From: CAIKZZ01 sp035524595
GTDB lineage: Bacteria > Pseudomonadota > Gammaproteobacteria > Steroidobacterales > Steroidobacteraceae
NCBI GenBank assembly: GCA_035524595.1
Contig: DATKOP010000028.1
Coordinates: forward strand, 1-34,747
Length of the DNA stretch: 34,747 nucleotides
Direction of reading: 5' to 3'
The notes below the pieces were generated by a model. That model did no database searches. It saw nothing but the letters and a program-made list of their open reading frames with translations, and was not told where the DNA came from. A program made the position numbers and the translations under genes. Shown here piece after piece: positions 1 to 6,664 of the stretch. How positions within the stretch are numbered: the stretch's first letter is position 1; each line of letters opens with the position of its first letter.

Positions 1-365
1 GCATCCTGCTGCCCGAGGAGGTCAGCGACTCGGTGTTCAACCGCATGCGCCAGGACTTCGCGCGCCAGGCGGCGCAGCTGAGGTCCGAGGGCGACGAGCA
101 GGCGATCAAGATCCGCGCCGAGTCCGAGCGCCAGCGCACCGGCACGCTGTCGGCGGCGGCGCGCGACGCCGAGAAGATCCGCGGCGAGGGCGACGCCAAG
201 GCGGCGGCGATCTTCGCCGCGGCGACCGCGAAGAACGCCGAGTTCTTCGCCTTCTATCGCAGCCTGCAGGCGTACCGCAAGACCATCGGGCGCGACGGCG
301 ACGTGCTGGTGCTGTCCCCGGAGAGCCAGTTCTTCAGGTACCTGCGCGACCCGGCCGGGAAGTGA
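1..365 (+). CDS. hflC: HflC, C-terminal part (protease modulator)
   Basis: Partial gene: the frame is open from base 3 and the 5' part lies outside the window. HflC is an SPFH/band-7 membrane protein that, with HflK, surrounds and modulates the FtsH protease at the inner membrane. The visible ~120 residues begin ILLPEEVSDSVFNRM, continue with a charged, Ala/Glu/Arg-rich helical stretch (DEQAIKIRAESERQR) and end with FFAFYRSLQAYRK and VLSPESQFFRYL, all typical of the HflC C-terminus. DUF2065 and purA follow, as in the enterobacterial hflK-hflC-yjeT-purA order. A 40-base spacer with near-repeats of gggccgagc separates it from the next gene. Confidence 0.93.
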   Translation, partial: ILLPEEVSDSVFNRMRQDFARQAAQLRSEGDEQAIKIRAESERQRTGTLSAAARDAEKIRGEGDAKAAAIFAAATAKNAEFFAFYRSLQAYRKTIGRDGDVLVLSPESQFFRYLRDPAGK

Positions 366-405
366 GCGCGCGCGGGCCGAGCGGGCCGAGCGGGCTGCGC
401 GTCGC

Positions 406-603
406 ATGAAGATCGACTGGCACGACCTCGGCACAGCGTTCGCGCTGTACCTCGTCCTCGAGGGACTGCTGCCGTTCCTGAGCCCCGCGTTCGCGCAGCG
501 CGCGTTCCGGACCATGGCGCAGGCGGGCAGCGGCCCGTTGCGCCTGATCGGCCTCGGCAGCATGCTGGCAGGCTGCGCGCTGCTCTACTGGATACGCGGC
601 TGA
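406..603 (+). CDS. DUF2065 small inner-membrane protein (YjeT-like)
   Basis: Protein of 65 residues with two hydrophobic segments, about residues 8-27 (LGTAFALYLVLEGLLPFLSP) and 45-63 (LRLIGLGSMLAGCALLYWI). The pattern of N-terminal 'LYLVLEGLLPFLSP', a central 'R..L' segment and a C-terminal 'GLGSMLAGCALLYWIR' is that of the DUF2065/YjeT family. Its place between hflC and purA is the one this family takes in Gammaproteobacteria. The function of the family is not established; co-location hints at a link with HflKC/FtsH, which is inference only. The next gene, purA, starts 29 bases downstream. Confidence 0.85.
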   Translation: MKIDWHDLGTAFALYLVLEGLLPFLSPAFAQRAFRTMAQAGSGPLRLIGLGSMLAGCALLYWIRG

Positions 604-632
604 GGCCGCGGCAACCGGACCGCGGAAGGCAC

Positions 633-1925
633 ATGGGCAAGAACGTCGTCGTGATCGGCACCCAGTGGGGTGACGAGGGCAAGGGCAAGATCGTCGACCT
701 GCTGACCGAGCGGGCCGCGGCGGTGGCGCGCTTCCAGGGCGGCCACAACGCCGGCCACACGCTGGTGATCGGCGGCCAGAAGACCGTGCTGTCGCTGATC
801 CCGTCCGGGATCCTGCGCGACGGCTCGCAGTGCCTGATCGGCAACGGCGTGGTCGTGTCGCTGCCCGCGCTCCTCAAGGAGGCGGACATGCTGGCCGAGC
901 GCGGCGTGCCGGTGTTCGCGCGGCTCAAGGTGAGCCCCGCCTGCCCGCTGATCCTGCCCTCGCACGTCGCGCTCGACCGCGCCCGCGAGCGCGCGCGCGG
1001 CGTCAACGCGATCGGCACGACCGGGCGCGGCATCGGCCCGGCCTACGAGGACAAGGTGTCGCGGCGCGCGCTCAGGATCGCGGACCTGTTCCAGCGCGAG
1101 CGGCTCGCGGCCAAGCTCGGCGAGGTCCTCGACCTGCACAACTTCATGCTGCGCCACTACTACGGCGCCGACACGGTCGACTTCCAGCAGGTGCTCGACG
1201 AGACGCTGGCGCAGGGCGAACGCGTCAAGCCGCTGGTCGACGACGTCAGCCTGCTGCTCAGGAACCTGCACCGCGCCGGCAAGAACATCCTGTTCGAGGG
1301 TGCGCAGGGCGCGCTGCTCGACGTCGACCTCGGCACCTACCCGTACGTGACCTCCTCGAACACCACCGCCGGCAACGCCGCGACCGGCACCGGCATCGGC
1401 CCGCGCGCCTTCAGCTACGTGCTCGGGATCGTCAAGGCGTACACGACGCGCGTCGGCTCGGGACCGTTCCCGACGGAGCTCTTCGACGAGTACGGCGAGC
1501 ACCTGTCGCGGGTCGGCCACGAGTTCGGCGCGGTCACCGGCCGCCGGCGCCGCACCGGCTGGTTCGACGCCGTGGCGCTCAGGCGCTCGATCCTGCACAA
1601 CAGCGTCACGGGCCTGTGCGTGACCAAGCTCGACGTGCTGGACGGGCTCGACGTGATCCGGCTCTGCACCGGCTACCGGATGCGCGGCGCGGTCAGCGAC
1701 GAGCCGCCGCTGCTCGCGGACCACTACGCCGACTGCGAGCCGGTGTACGAGGACATGCCGGGCTGGAAGGAGACGACCGTCGGCGCGACGCGGTACGCGG
1801 AGCTGCCGGCGGCGGCGCAGCGCTACCTCGAACGCATCGAGGCGCTGGCCGGCGTGCCGCTCGACATCGTCAGCACCGGCGCCGACCGCGAGCACACGAT
1901 CGTGCGCCGGCACCCCTTCGACTGA
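633..1925 (+). CDS. purA: Adenylosuccinate synthetase
   Basis: Cytoplasmic enzyme of de novo AMP synthesis: IMP + aspartate + GTP gives adenylosuccinate + GDP + phosphate. At 430 residues it is full length for the family. The N-terminus has the GTP-binding and catalytic signature VVVIGTQWGDEGKGK (about residues 5-19), followed by FQGGHNAGHTL with the catalytic His. Further family signatures are GTTGRGIGPAYEDK (~residue 128), TSSNTTAGNAATGTG (~residue 240) and the substrate loop TGRRRRTGWFDAVALRR (~residue 300). The ATG has a GGAAGG ribosome-binding site about 5 bases upstream. It stops 9 bases before the 3' end of the convergent small gene on the minus strand. Confidence 0.98.
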   Translation: MGKNVVVIGTQWGDEGKGKIVDLLTERAAAVARFQGGHNAGHTLVIGGQKTVLSLIPSGILRDGSQCLIGNGVVVSLPALLKEADMLAERGVPVFARLKVSPACPLILPSHVALDRARERARGVNAIGTTGRGIGPAYEDKVSRRALRIADLFQRERLAAKLGEVLDLHNFMLRHYYGADTVDFQQVLDETLAQGERVKPLVDDVSLLLRNLHRAGKNILFEGAQGALLDVDLGTYPYVTSSNTTAGNAATGTGIGPRAFSYVLGIVKAYTTRVGSGPFPTELFDEYGEHLSRVGHEFGAVTGRRRRTGWFDAVALRRSILHNSVTGLCVTKLDVLDGLDVIRLCTGYRMRGAVSDEPPLLADHYADCEPVYEDMPGWKETTVGATRYAELPAAAQRYLERIEALAGVPLDIVSTGADREHTIVRRHPFD

Positions 1926-1934
1926 GGGTCTCGC

Positions 1935-2330
1935 TCAGGTACCGCCGCAGTTGGCGCTGCAGGCGCCCGAACGGCGCAGCTGCGCCTGCGCCTCTTCCAT
2001 CTGCTGGACCACGGAATCGAGGTCGTTCGCCCCGAAGCAGTGCTCGGTGGGGATGCGCGTGCCGATGGACGCGTAGTCCTTGCAGTACATCGTCGTGCCC
2101 TGGCGCTGCCGCGGCCGCAGGCCCAGCTTGATCGCCTTCTTGAGCGTCTCCGGTGGCACCGCCGCGGTCGCCGCGGCCGCCGGCGGGGTGGCCGCAGCCG
2201 GGGCCGCCGCCGCCGGGGCGGCGGTGGCCGGCGCCGCGGCCGGCTGGGCCGGCTGGGCCGGGGCCGGGGGCTCGGCGGCCGATGCCGCGGCCATGACGCC
2301 CACGATCAGGAGCAGTGATGTGATCCGCAT
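1935..2330 (-). CDS. Small exported Ala/Pro-rich protein with four cysteines
   Basis: Hypothetical protein of 131 residues. The N-terminus (MRITSLLLIVGVMAAASA) is a clear Sec signal peptide with an A-S-A cleavage site near residue 18-19. A low-complexity Ala/Pro/Thr linker of about 40 residues follows. The folded-looking C-terminal half holds GTTMYCKDYASIGTRIPTEH, then HCF and a final CSANCGG. The 'C...G(T/S)RIP...C' pattern recalls small uncharacterised periplasmic proteins common in Gammaproteobacteria; that link is from memory of the pattern, not a search. Four Cys in the mature part could form disulfides. A likely promoter lies at 2374-2408, downstream of tRNA-Leu on the same strand. Enterobacteria carry nsrR in this position, but this protein is not NsrR. 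Codon use looks native. Confidence 0.7.
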   Translation of the reverse strand: MRITSLLLIVGVMAAASAAEPPAPAQPAQPAAAPATAAPAAAAPAAATPPAAAATAAVPPETLKKAIKLGLRPRQRQGTTMYCKDYASIGTRIPTEHCFGANDLDSVVQQMEEAQAQLRRSGACSANCGGT

Positions 2331-2373
2331 GGGAAGTGCCTCGCCAAAATTGCCCTGCGCACGGCGGCCCTAT

Positions 2374-2408
2374 GCAGCAGAATGGCTGCGCGCCGGCTCC
2401 CGGTCAAC
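2374..2408 (-). promoter_or_regulatory. Candidate promoter of the small exported protein, with palindrome over the -35
   Basis: On the minus strand TTGACC (about 2403-2408) is followed after 17 bases by CATTCT (about 2380-2385), roughly 50 bases before the start codon. The -35 matches consensus at 5 of 6 positions; the -10 only at 3 of 6. The -35 lies inside an inverted repeat, cccggt-ca-accggg (2399-2412), which could be an operator or part of a hairpin behind the tRNA. It is a reading by eye. Confidence 0.35.
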
Positions 2409-2430
2409 CGGGCGGGGCGCGCAGCGGCAG

Positions 2431-2515
<85 letters not shown>

Positions 2516-2524
2516 AGGGTGCGG

Positions 2525-2543
2525 GGCCGGGCGATGCCCGGCC
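2525..2543 (-). other. Perfect hairpin in the tRNA-Leu leader
   Basis: The bases ggccgggc-gat-gcccggcc form a perfect 8-bp G/C-only stem with a 3-base loop. It lies between the tRNA promoter and the tRNA 5' end (2515), so it should occupy most of a ~35-nt 5' leader of the pre-tRNA. No T-run follows on either strand, so a simple intrinsic terminator is not supported. Confidence 0.6.
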
Positions 2544-2556
2544 ACGGGGACGCGGA

Positions 2557-2585
2557 AATTTACGCAGTGGTCTACCCCCTGTCAA
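2557..2585 (-). promoter_or_regulatory. Sigma70 promoter of tRNA-Leu
   Basis: On the minus strand a perfect -35 TTGACA (2580-2585) is separated by exactly 17 bases from TAAATT (2557-2562), a 4/6 match to the -10 consensus. Transcription would start near 2550, about 35 bases before the mature tRNA. The following stretch (CCGCGTCCCC) is G/C-rich, like the discriminators of stringently controlled stable-RNA promoters. This is the best promoter in the window, in an unusually A/T-rich patch. Confidence 0.7.
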
Positions 2586-2670
2586 TCAACTACTTGTGCC
2601 CCCACATCGGGTGGGCCGGCACCCCCTGAGGAAATCGGCGGACCCCTGCGGGCCCCCGCCCACGCGAGAG

Positions 2671-5001
2671 ATGACACAACACCCCCACTGGCGGCGCGCC
2701 GACGCCCAGCAGGCCTCCGAGGCCGAGAAGTATGCGCGCCCCATCCCGAGCCGGGAGTACCTGCTCGAGGTGCTGCGCGAGTCCGGCGCCCCCCAGACCG
2801 CCGACAGCCTGGCCGAGACGCTGAAACTGAAGGACAAGGGCCTCAGGGCCGCGCTCGAGAAGCGCCTCGCGGCCATGGCGCGCGACGGCCAGCTGCTCAG
2901 GAACCGTCGCAACGAGTTCCTGCTGCTCGACCGGCTCCAGGTGCGCACCGGCCAGGTGACCGGCCACCGCGACGGCTTCGGCTTCTTCGTCCCCGACGAC
3001 GGCTCCGACGACGCCTTCCTGCCGCCGGCGCAGATGCGCGCCGTCATGCACGGCGACCGGGTCGCGGTCCGGATCGTCGGCGTCGACGCGCGCAACCGCA
3101 AGGAAGGGGCGGTGGTCGAGGTGCTCGAGCGGCGCACGCGCCAGGTCGCCGGCCGCTTCCACCTCGAGCACGGCGTCGGCTTCGTCGCTCCGGACAACCG
3201 CCGCATCAGCCAGCGGGTCGTGATCCCGGCCCGCGACCGCAACGGTGCCGCCAACGGCAGCCTGGTGGTCGCCGAGATCGTCCAGCCGCCGAGCGGCGCG
3301 GCGCTCGCGGTCGGCCGGATCGCCCGCGTGCTGCCGGAGGAGGGCGTCGCGCAGACGGCGATCGAGCTCGCGGTCGCCTCGCACCAGCTGCCGCACGAGT
3401 TCCCGGCGGCGGTGCTGCGCGAGGCGCGTCGCTACGGCAAGAGCGTCGAGCCCAAGGGCCTCGGCGCGCGCATCGACCTGCGCGGCGTGCCGCTGGTGAC
3501 GATCGACGGCGAGGACGCGCGCGACTTCGACGACGCCGTGTACGCCGAGCCCACCAAGGGCGGCTGGCGGCTCTTGGTCGCGATCGCCGACGTCAGCCAC
3601 TACGTCCGGCCGGGCACCGCGCTAGACACCGAGGCGCGCGAGCGCGCCACCAGCGTCTACTTCCCGGGCCGCGTCATCCCGATGCTGCCCGAGCAACTGT
3701 CGAACCACCTCTGCTCGCTGATGCCCGAGGTCGACCGCGCCTGCCTCGTGGCCGAGCTCGCCGTCGGCCGCGACGGCCGGGTGACGCGCGCGCGCTTCTT
3801 CGCGGCGCTGATGCGCTCGGCCGCACGCCTGACCTACACGCGCGCCGCCGAGGCGCTGGTCGAGCGCAAGCCGGAGGTGCGCGCGACGCTGCCGAAGCCG
3901 GTGCTCGACTCGCTCGAGTCGCTGCACGACCTGTACCGGGCGCTCAGGCGCTACCGCGAGGTGCGCGGCGCGCTCGACTTCGAGGCGGCCGAGGTCAAGG
4001 TGATCGTCGGCGCGGACGGCCGGGTCGCGGACCTCAGGGCCTACCCGCGCAACGACGCGCACCGGCTGATCGAGGAGTGCATGATCGCCGCCAACGTCGA
4101 GGCGGCGCGCTTCCTCAAGAAGCACCGCATGCCGGCGCTCTATCGCGTGCACGCGCAGCCGGACGAGGAGCGGATCCTCGAGCTCAAGCGCTTCCTCGCG
4201 ACGCGCGGCCTGCTGCTCGAGACCGAAGGCGAGATCGACCCGCTGAAGCTCGCGCGGCTGCTGCGCCAGGTGCAGGGCCGGCCGGACGCGGCGATGCTCG
4301 AGGGCATGATCATCCGCTCGCTGGCGCAGGCGGTGTACCAGCCGGAGAACATCGGCCACTTCGGCCTCGCGCTCGAGGCCTACGCGCACTTCACCTCGCC
4401 GATCCGGCGCTACCCGGACCTGCTCGTGCACCGCGCGATCCGCCACGTGCTCGCCGAGGGCGCGCCCGAGGCCTTCGAGCACCCGGCGCGCGAGATGGAG
4501 CAGCTCGGCCAGGAGTGCTCGCTGCGCGAGCGGCGGGCCGACGAGGCGTCGCGCGACGTGGTGGCGTTCCTGAAGTGCGAATACATGCGCGACCGGCTCG
4601 GCGAGACCTTCGCCGGCGCCGTCACCGGCGTCACCGACTTCGGCCTGTTCGTGCAGCTCGACGGGCTGCAGGTCGACGGGCTGGTACACGTCGCGACGCT
4701 CGGCCGCGACTACTTTCGCTTCGAGGAAGACCGGCGCGCGCTGGTTGGCGAGCGCAGCGGCGAGCGCTACACGCTCGGCGACAAGCTCACCGTCCGGGTC
4801 GCGCGCGTCGATCCCTCCGAGCGCAAGATCGACTTCGAGCTGGTCGGCAAGAGCGAGGCCGCATTCCATCCGCGCCGCCGCGCGGGGGCGGCTGAGCCCC
4901 GGCCCGAGGCCGCGCGGCCGCGGCCGGGCGCCAAGCGCGACGGCCGGCCGCCGAAGGGCGCGGCGGGCGGGCGCGGCCGCAAGGGCGGGCGCGGCCGGTG
5001 A
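2671..5001 (+). CDS. rnr: Ribonuclease R
   Basis: 3'-5' exoribonuclease of the RNB/RNase II family, processive on structured RNA; 776 residues. I start at ATG 2671 because the protein then begins MTQHPHWRRADAQQASEAEK and runs into AEKYARPIPSREYLLEVL, as RNase R does; the frame is open to 2488, but that would overlap tRNA-Leu and its promoter. An N-terminal winged-helix domain (~30-90) is followed by cold-shock domains (~90-240) and the RNB domain, with catalytic GEDARDFDDAVY at residues 280-291 (acidic D282, D285, D287, D288). An S1 domain (~640-725, GAVTGVTDFGLFVQLDGLQV) precedes a basic Arg/Gly/Lys-rich tail. The stop overlaps the GTG of rlmB (GTGA). Confidence 0.97.
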   Translation: MTQHPHWRRADAQQASEAEKYARPIPSREYLLEVLRESGAPQTADSLAETLKLKDKGLRAALEKRLAAMARDGQLLRNRRNEFLLLDRLQVRTGQVTGHRDGFGFFVPDDGSDDAFLPPAQMRAVMHGDRVAVRIVGVDARNRKEGAVVEVLERRTRQVAGRFHLEHGVGFVAPDNRRISQRVVIPARDRNGAANGSLVVAEIVQPPSGAALAVGRIARVLPEEGVAQTAIELAVASHQLPHEFPAAVLREARRYGKSVEPKGLGARIDLRGVPLVTIDGEDARDFDDAVYAEPTKGGWRLLVAIADVSHYVRPGTALDTEARERATSVYFPGRVIPMLPEQLSNHLCSLMPEVDRACLVAELAVGRDGRVTRARFFAALMRSAARLTYTRAAEALVERKPEVRATLPKPVLDSLESLHDLYRALRRYREVRGALDFEAAEVKVIVGADGRVADLRAYPRNDAHRLIEECMIAANVEAARFLKKHRMPALYRVHAQPDEERILELKRFLATRGLLLETEGEIDPLKLARLLRQVQGRPDAAMLEGMIIRSLAQAVYQPENIGHFGLALEAYAHFTSPIRRYPDLLVHRAIRHVLAEGAPEAFEHPAREMEQLGQECSLRERRADEASRDVVAFLKCEYMRDRLGETFAGAVTGVTDFGLFVQLDGLQVDGLVHVATLGRDYFRFEEDRRALVGERSGERYTLGDKLTVRVARVDPSERKIDFELVGKSEAAFHPRRRAGAAEPRPEAARPRPGAKRDGRPPKGAAGGRGRKGGRGR

Positions 5002-5750
5002 GCGAGGAGACCGTGTACGGCATGCACGCCGTGCGCGCGCTCCTCGAGCGGCGCGCCGGGGCGGTGCGCCGCGTGCTGCTGCAGGCGGGACGCGCCGACC
5101 GCCGCGCGCAGGAACTGGCCGAGTACGCCCGCGAGCGTGGCGTCAGCGTCGAGACGCGCCCGCCGGCCGAGCTCGATGCGCTCGCCGGCGGCGGCGTGCA
5201 CCAGGGCGTCGTCGCGCGGGTACTGCCGGCCGCGCCGCTCGCCGAGGACGAGCTGCTGGTACGGCTCGGCGCCGCTCCCCGCCCGCCGCCGCTCGTGCTC
5301 GTACTCGACGGCGTGCAGGACCCGCACAACCTCGGCGCGTGCCTGCGCACCGCCGACGCCGCCGGTGCGGATGCCGTGGTCGTGCCGCGCGATCGCGCGG
5401 TCGGCCTGACGCCCGTGGTGCGCAAGGTGGCGGCCGGTGCCGCCGAGACGGTGGCCTTCACGCAGGTGACGAACCTCGCGCGCTTCCTGCGCGCGCTCAA
5501 CGAGCAGGGCCTGTGGGTGGTCGGCACCGACGGCGAGGCCGAGACGCTCTACTGCGCGGCCGACCTCAGGGGCCCGCTCGCGCTCGTGCTCGGCGCCGAG
5601 GGCGCCGGCATGCGGCGCCTGACGCGCGAGCACTGCGACCTCGTCGTGCGCCTGCCGATGCAGGGCGCGGTCGAGAGCCTGAACGTCTCGGTCGCGGCCG
5701 GCGTCGTGCTGTACGAGGCGCTGCGCCAGCGCGCGACCGCAAGCGTCTGA
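4998..5750 (+). CDS. rlmB: 23S rRNA (guanosine-2251-2'-O)-methyltransferase
   Basis: SpoU/TrmH-family SAM-dependent methyltransferase that modifies G2251 in the P-loop of 23S rRNA; 250 residues, normal length. The N-terminal substrate-binding domain opens with VYGMHAVRALLERR. The C-terminal knotted domain shows the three SpoU motifs: LDGVQDPHNLGACLRTADAA (~residue 103), LVLGAEGAGMRRL (~residue 195) and LPMQGAVESLNVSVAAGV (~residue 219). GTG start overlapping the rnr stop by four bases points to translational coupling, and rnr-rlmB is a conserved gammaproteobacterial pair. A 156-base gap with a promoter-like element separates it from rpsF. Confidence 0.96.
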   Translation: MSEETVYGMHAVRALLERRAGAVRRVLLQAGRADRRAQELAEYARERGVSVETRPPAELDALAGGGVHQGVVARVLPAAPLAEDELLVRLGAAPRPPPLVLVLDGVQDPHNLGACLRTADAAGADAVVVPRDRAVGLTPVVRKVAAGAAETVAFTQVTNLARFLRALNEQGLWVVGTDGEAETLYCAADLRGPLALVLGAEGAGMRRLTREHCDLVVRLPMQGAVESLNVSVAAGVVLYEALRQRATASV

Positions 5751-5769
5751 GTGCCCTCACTTTTTGCGC

Positions 5770-5798
5770 TTGCTTCAGCCGTGCGGGCCGCATAGACT
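5770..5798 (+). promoter_or_regulatory. Candidate promoter of the rpsF operon
   Basis: TTGCTT (5770-5775) and TAGACT (5793-5798) are spaced by 17 bases, about 110 bases before the rpsF start. Each box matches the sigma70 consensus at 4 of 6 positions. The spot is plausible because the leader that follows holds a hairpin and rlmB has just ended. Confidence 0.45.
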
Positions 5799-5858
5799 AC
5801 GCGGCTCCTCGAGGCCCGGTCGGGCCGCGAGATCGCGTTAAGTGATTGATTCTCCTTG

Positions 5859-5884
5859 CTGCACCGGCCGTCTCAGCCGGGCAG
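5859..5884 (+). promoter_or_regulatory. Leader hairpin, possible S6:S18 autoregulatory element
   Basis: The stem ctgc-(a)-ccggc / gccgg-gcag with a 7-base loop and one bulged A lies 22 bases before the rpsF start. Many bacteria have an RNA element in the rpsF leader that binds the S6:S18 complex through a CCG-containing bulge; here CACCG sits at the bulge. Position and the CCG are suggestive, but the match to the known motif was not tested. Confidence 0.35.
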
Positions 5885-5906
5885 CTCACAGCCACAGGGA
5901 GCACAC

Positions 5907-6371
5907 ATGAGACATTACGAGATCGTGTTCCTGGTCCATCCGGACCAGAGCGAGCAGGTCCCGGCCATGGTCGAGCGCTACAAGGGCATGATCACGGCGG
6001 GCGGCGGAGCGATGCACCGGTTCGAGGATTGGGGGCGGCGTCAGCTCGCCTACCCGATCGCCAAGGTGCACAAGGCCCACTACGTGCTGATGAACATCGA
6101 GTGCGACAGCAAGGTGCTGGCGGAGCTCGAGGGTTCGTTCCGTTTCTCGGACGCCGTGATCCGTCACCTGACGACGCGCGTCGAGACGGCCGTCACCGAG
6201 CCCTCGCCGATGGCGAAGTCCGGCGACGACAAGGGTGAGGACAGCCGCCTCGATCGCGGCGACCGCGACGACCGCGACGACCGCGGCGACCGCGGCGATC
6301 GCGGCGATCGCGGCGACCGCGGCGATCGCGGTGACCGCCGCGACCGCGACGACCGCATGTCGCGCGACTGA
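5907..6371 (+). CDS. rpsF: 30S ribosomal protein S6 with Asp-Arg-x repeat tail
   Basis: S6 sits on the platform of the 30S subunit, where it binds S18 and 16S rRNA. The start is the ATG at 5907, preceded by AGGGA, giving the canonical MRHYEIVFLVHPDQSEQV; the frame is open further upstream but without family similarity. The core (1-95) has DWGRRQLAYPIAKVHKAHYV and ends FRFSDAVIRHLTTRVE. The tail is unusual: after a linker (96-115), residues 116-151 are twelve consecutive D-R-x triplets, six of them DRG in a row, ending in SRD. The coding DNA (6252-6359) is a near-perfect 9-base tandem repeat. At 154 residues the protein is longer than the usual ~100-135. rpsR follows after 20 bases. Confidence 0.97.
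   Translation: MRHYEIVFLVHPDQSEQVPAMVERYKGMITAGGGAMHRFEDWGRRQLAYPIAKVHKAHYVLMNIECDSKVLAELEGSFRFSDAVIRHLTTRVETAVTEPSPMAKSGDDKGEDSRLDRGDRDDRDDRGDRGDRGDRGDRGDRGDRRDRDDRMSRD
6252..6359 (+). repeat. 9-bp tandem repeat (GAY-CGC-GGC/GAC) in the 3' end of rpsF
   Basis: Twelve in-frame 9-base units encode the D-R-x triplets of the S6 tail. The middle six units differ only in the third base of the Asp codon (gac or gat). The unit length is a multiple of three, so copy-number change by slippage would keep the frame. Confidence 0.9.
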
Positions 6372-6391
6372 CCCTCCAAGGAGCACGAACC

Positions 6392-6616
6392 ATGGCCCGT
6401 TATTTCCGTCGCAAGAAGTTCTGCAAGTTCACCGCAGACGGCGTCGAGCAGATCGACTACAAGGATCTGGCGACCCTGAAGAACTACATCACCGAGACCG
6501 GCAAGATCGTGCCGAGCCGGATCACCGGCACGCGCTCGTTCTACCAGCGGCAGCTGGCCGAGGCGGTCAAGCGCGCGCGCTTCCTGGCGCTCTTGCCGTA
6601 CACCGACCAGCACTGA
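6392..6616 (+). CDS. rpsR: 30S ribosomal protein S18
   Basis: Full-length S18 of 74 residues (MARYFRRKKFCKFTADGVEQ), which pairs with S6 on the 30S platform. The core KDLATLKNYITETGKIVPSR and ITGTRSFYQRQLAEAVKRAR is near-invariant in the family. A strong AAGGAG ribosome-binding site lies 8-13 bases before the ATG. It directly follows rpsF with no priB gene between, unlike enterobacteria. Confidence 0.98.
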   Translation: MARYFRRKKFCKFTADGVEQIDYKDLATLKNYITETGKIVPSRITGTRSFYQRQLAEAVKRARFLALLPYTDQH

Positions 6617-6664
6617 CCGGGAGCGCGCCGCGGGGCATCGCGCCCGCAGGCCGCCACGAAACAG

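Noticed and set aside
366..405. Near-repeats of gggccgagc between hflC and the DUF2065 gene
   Set aside because: Only two to three imperfect copies; no symmetry or context to support a function.
6252..6359. Short repeat array read as CRISPR or a non-coding satellite
   Set aside because: Units are 9 bp, contiguous and in frame within rpsF; there are no spacers.
6372..6391. A possible priB gene between rpsF and rpsR
   Set aside because: Only 20 bases separate the two genes, holding just the ribosome-binding site.
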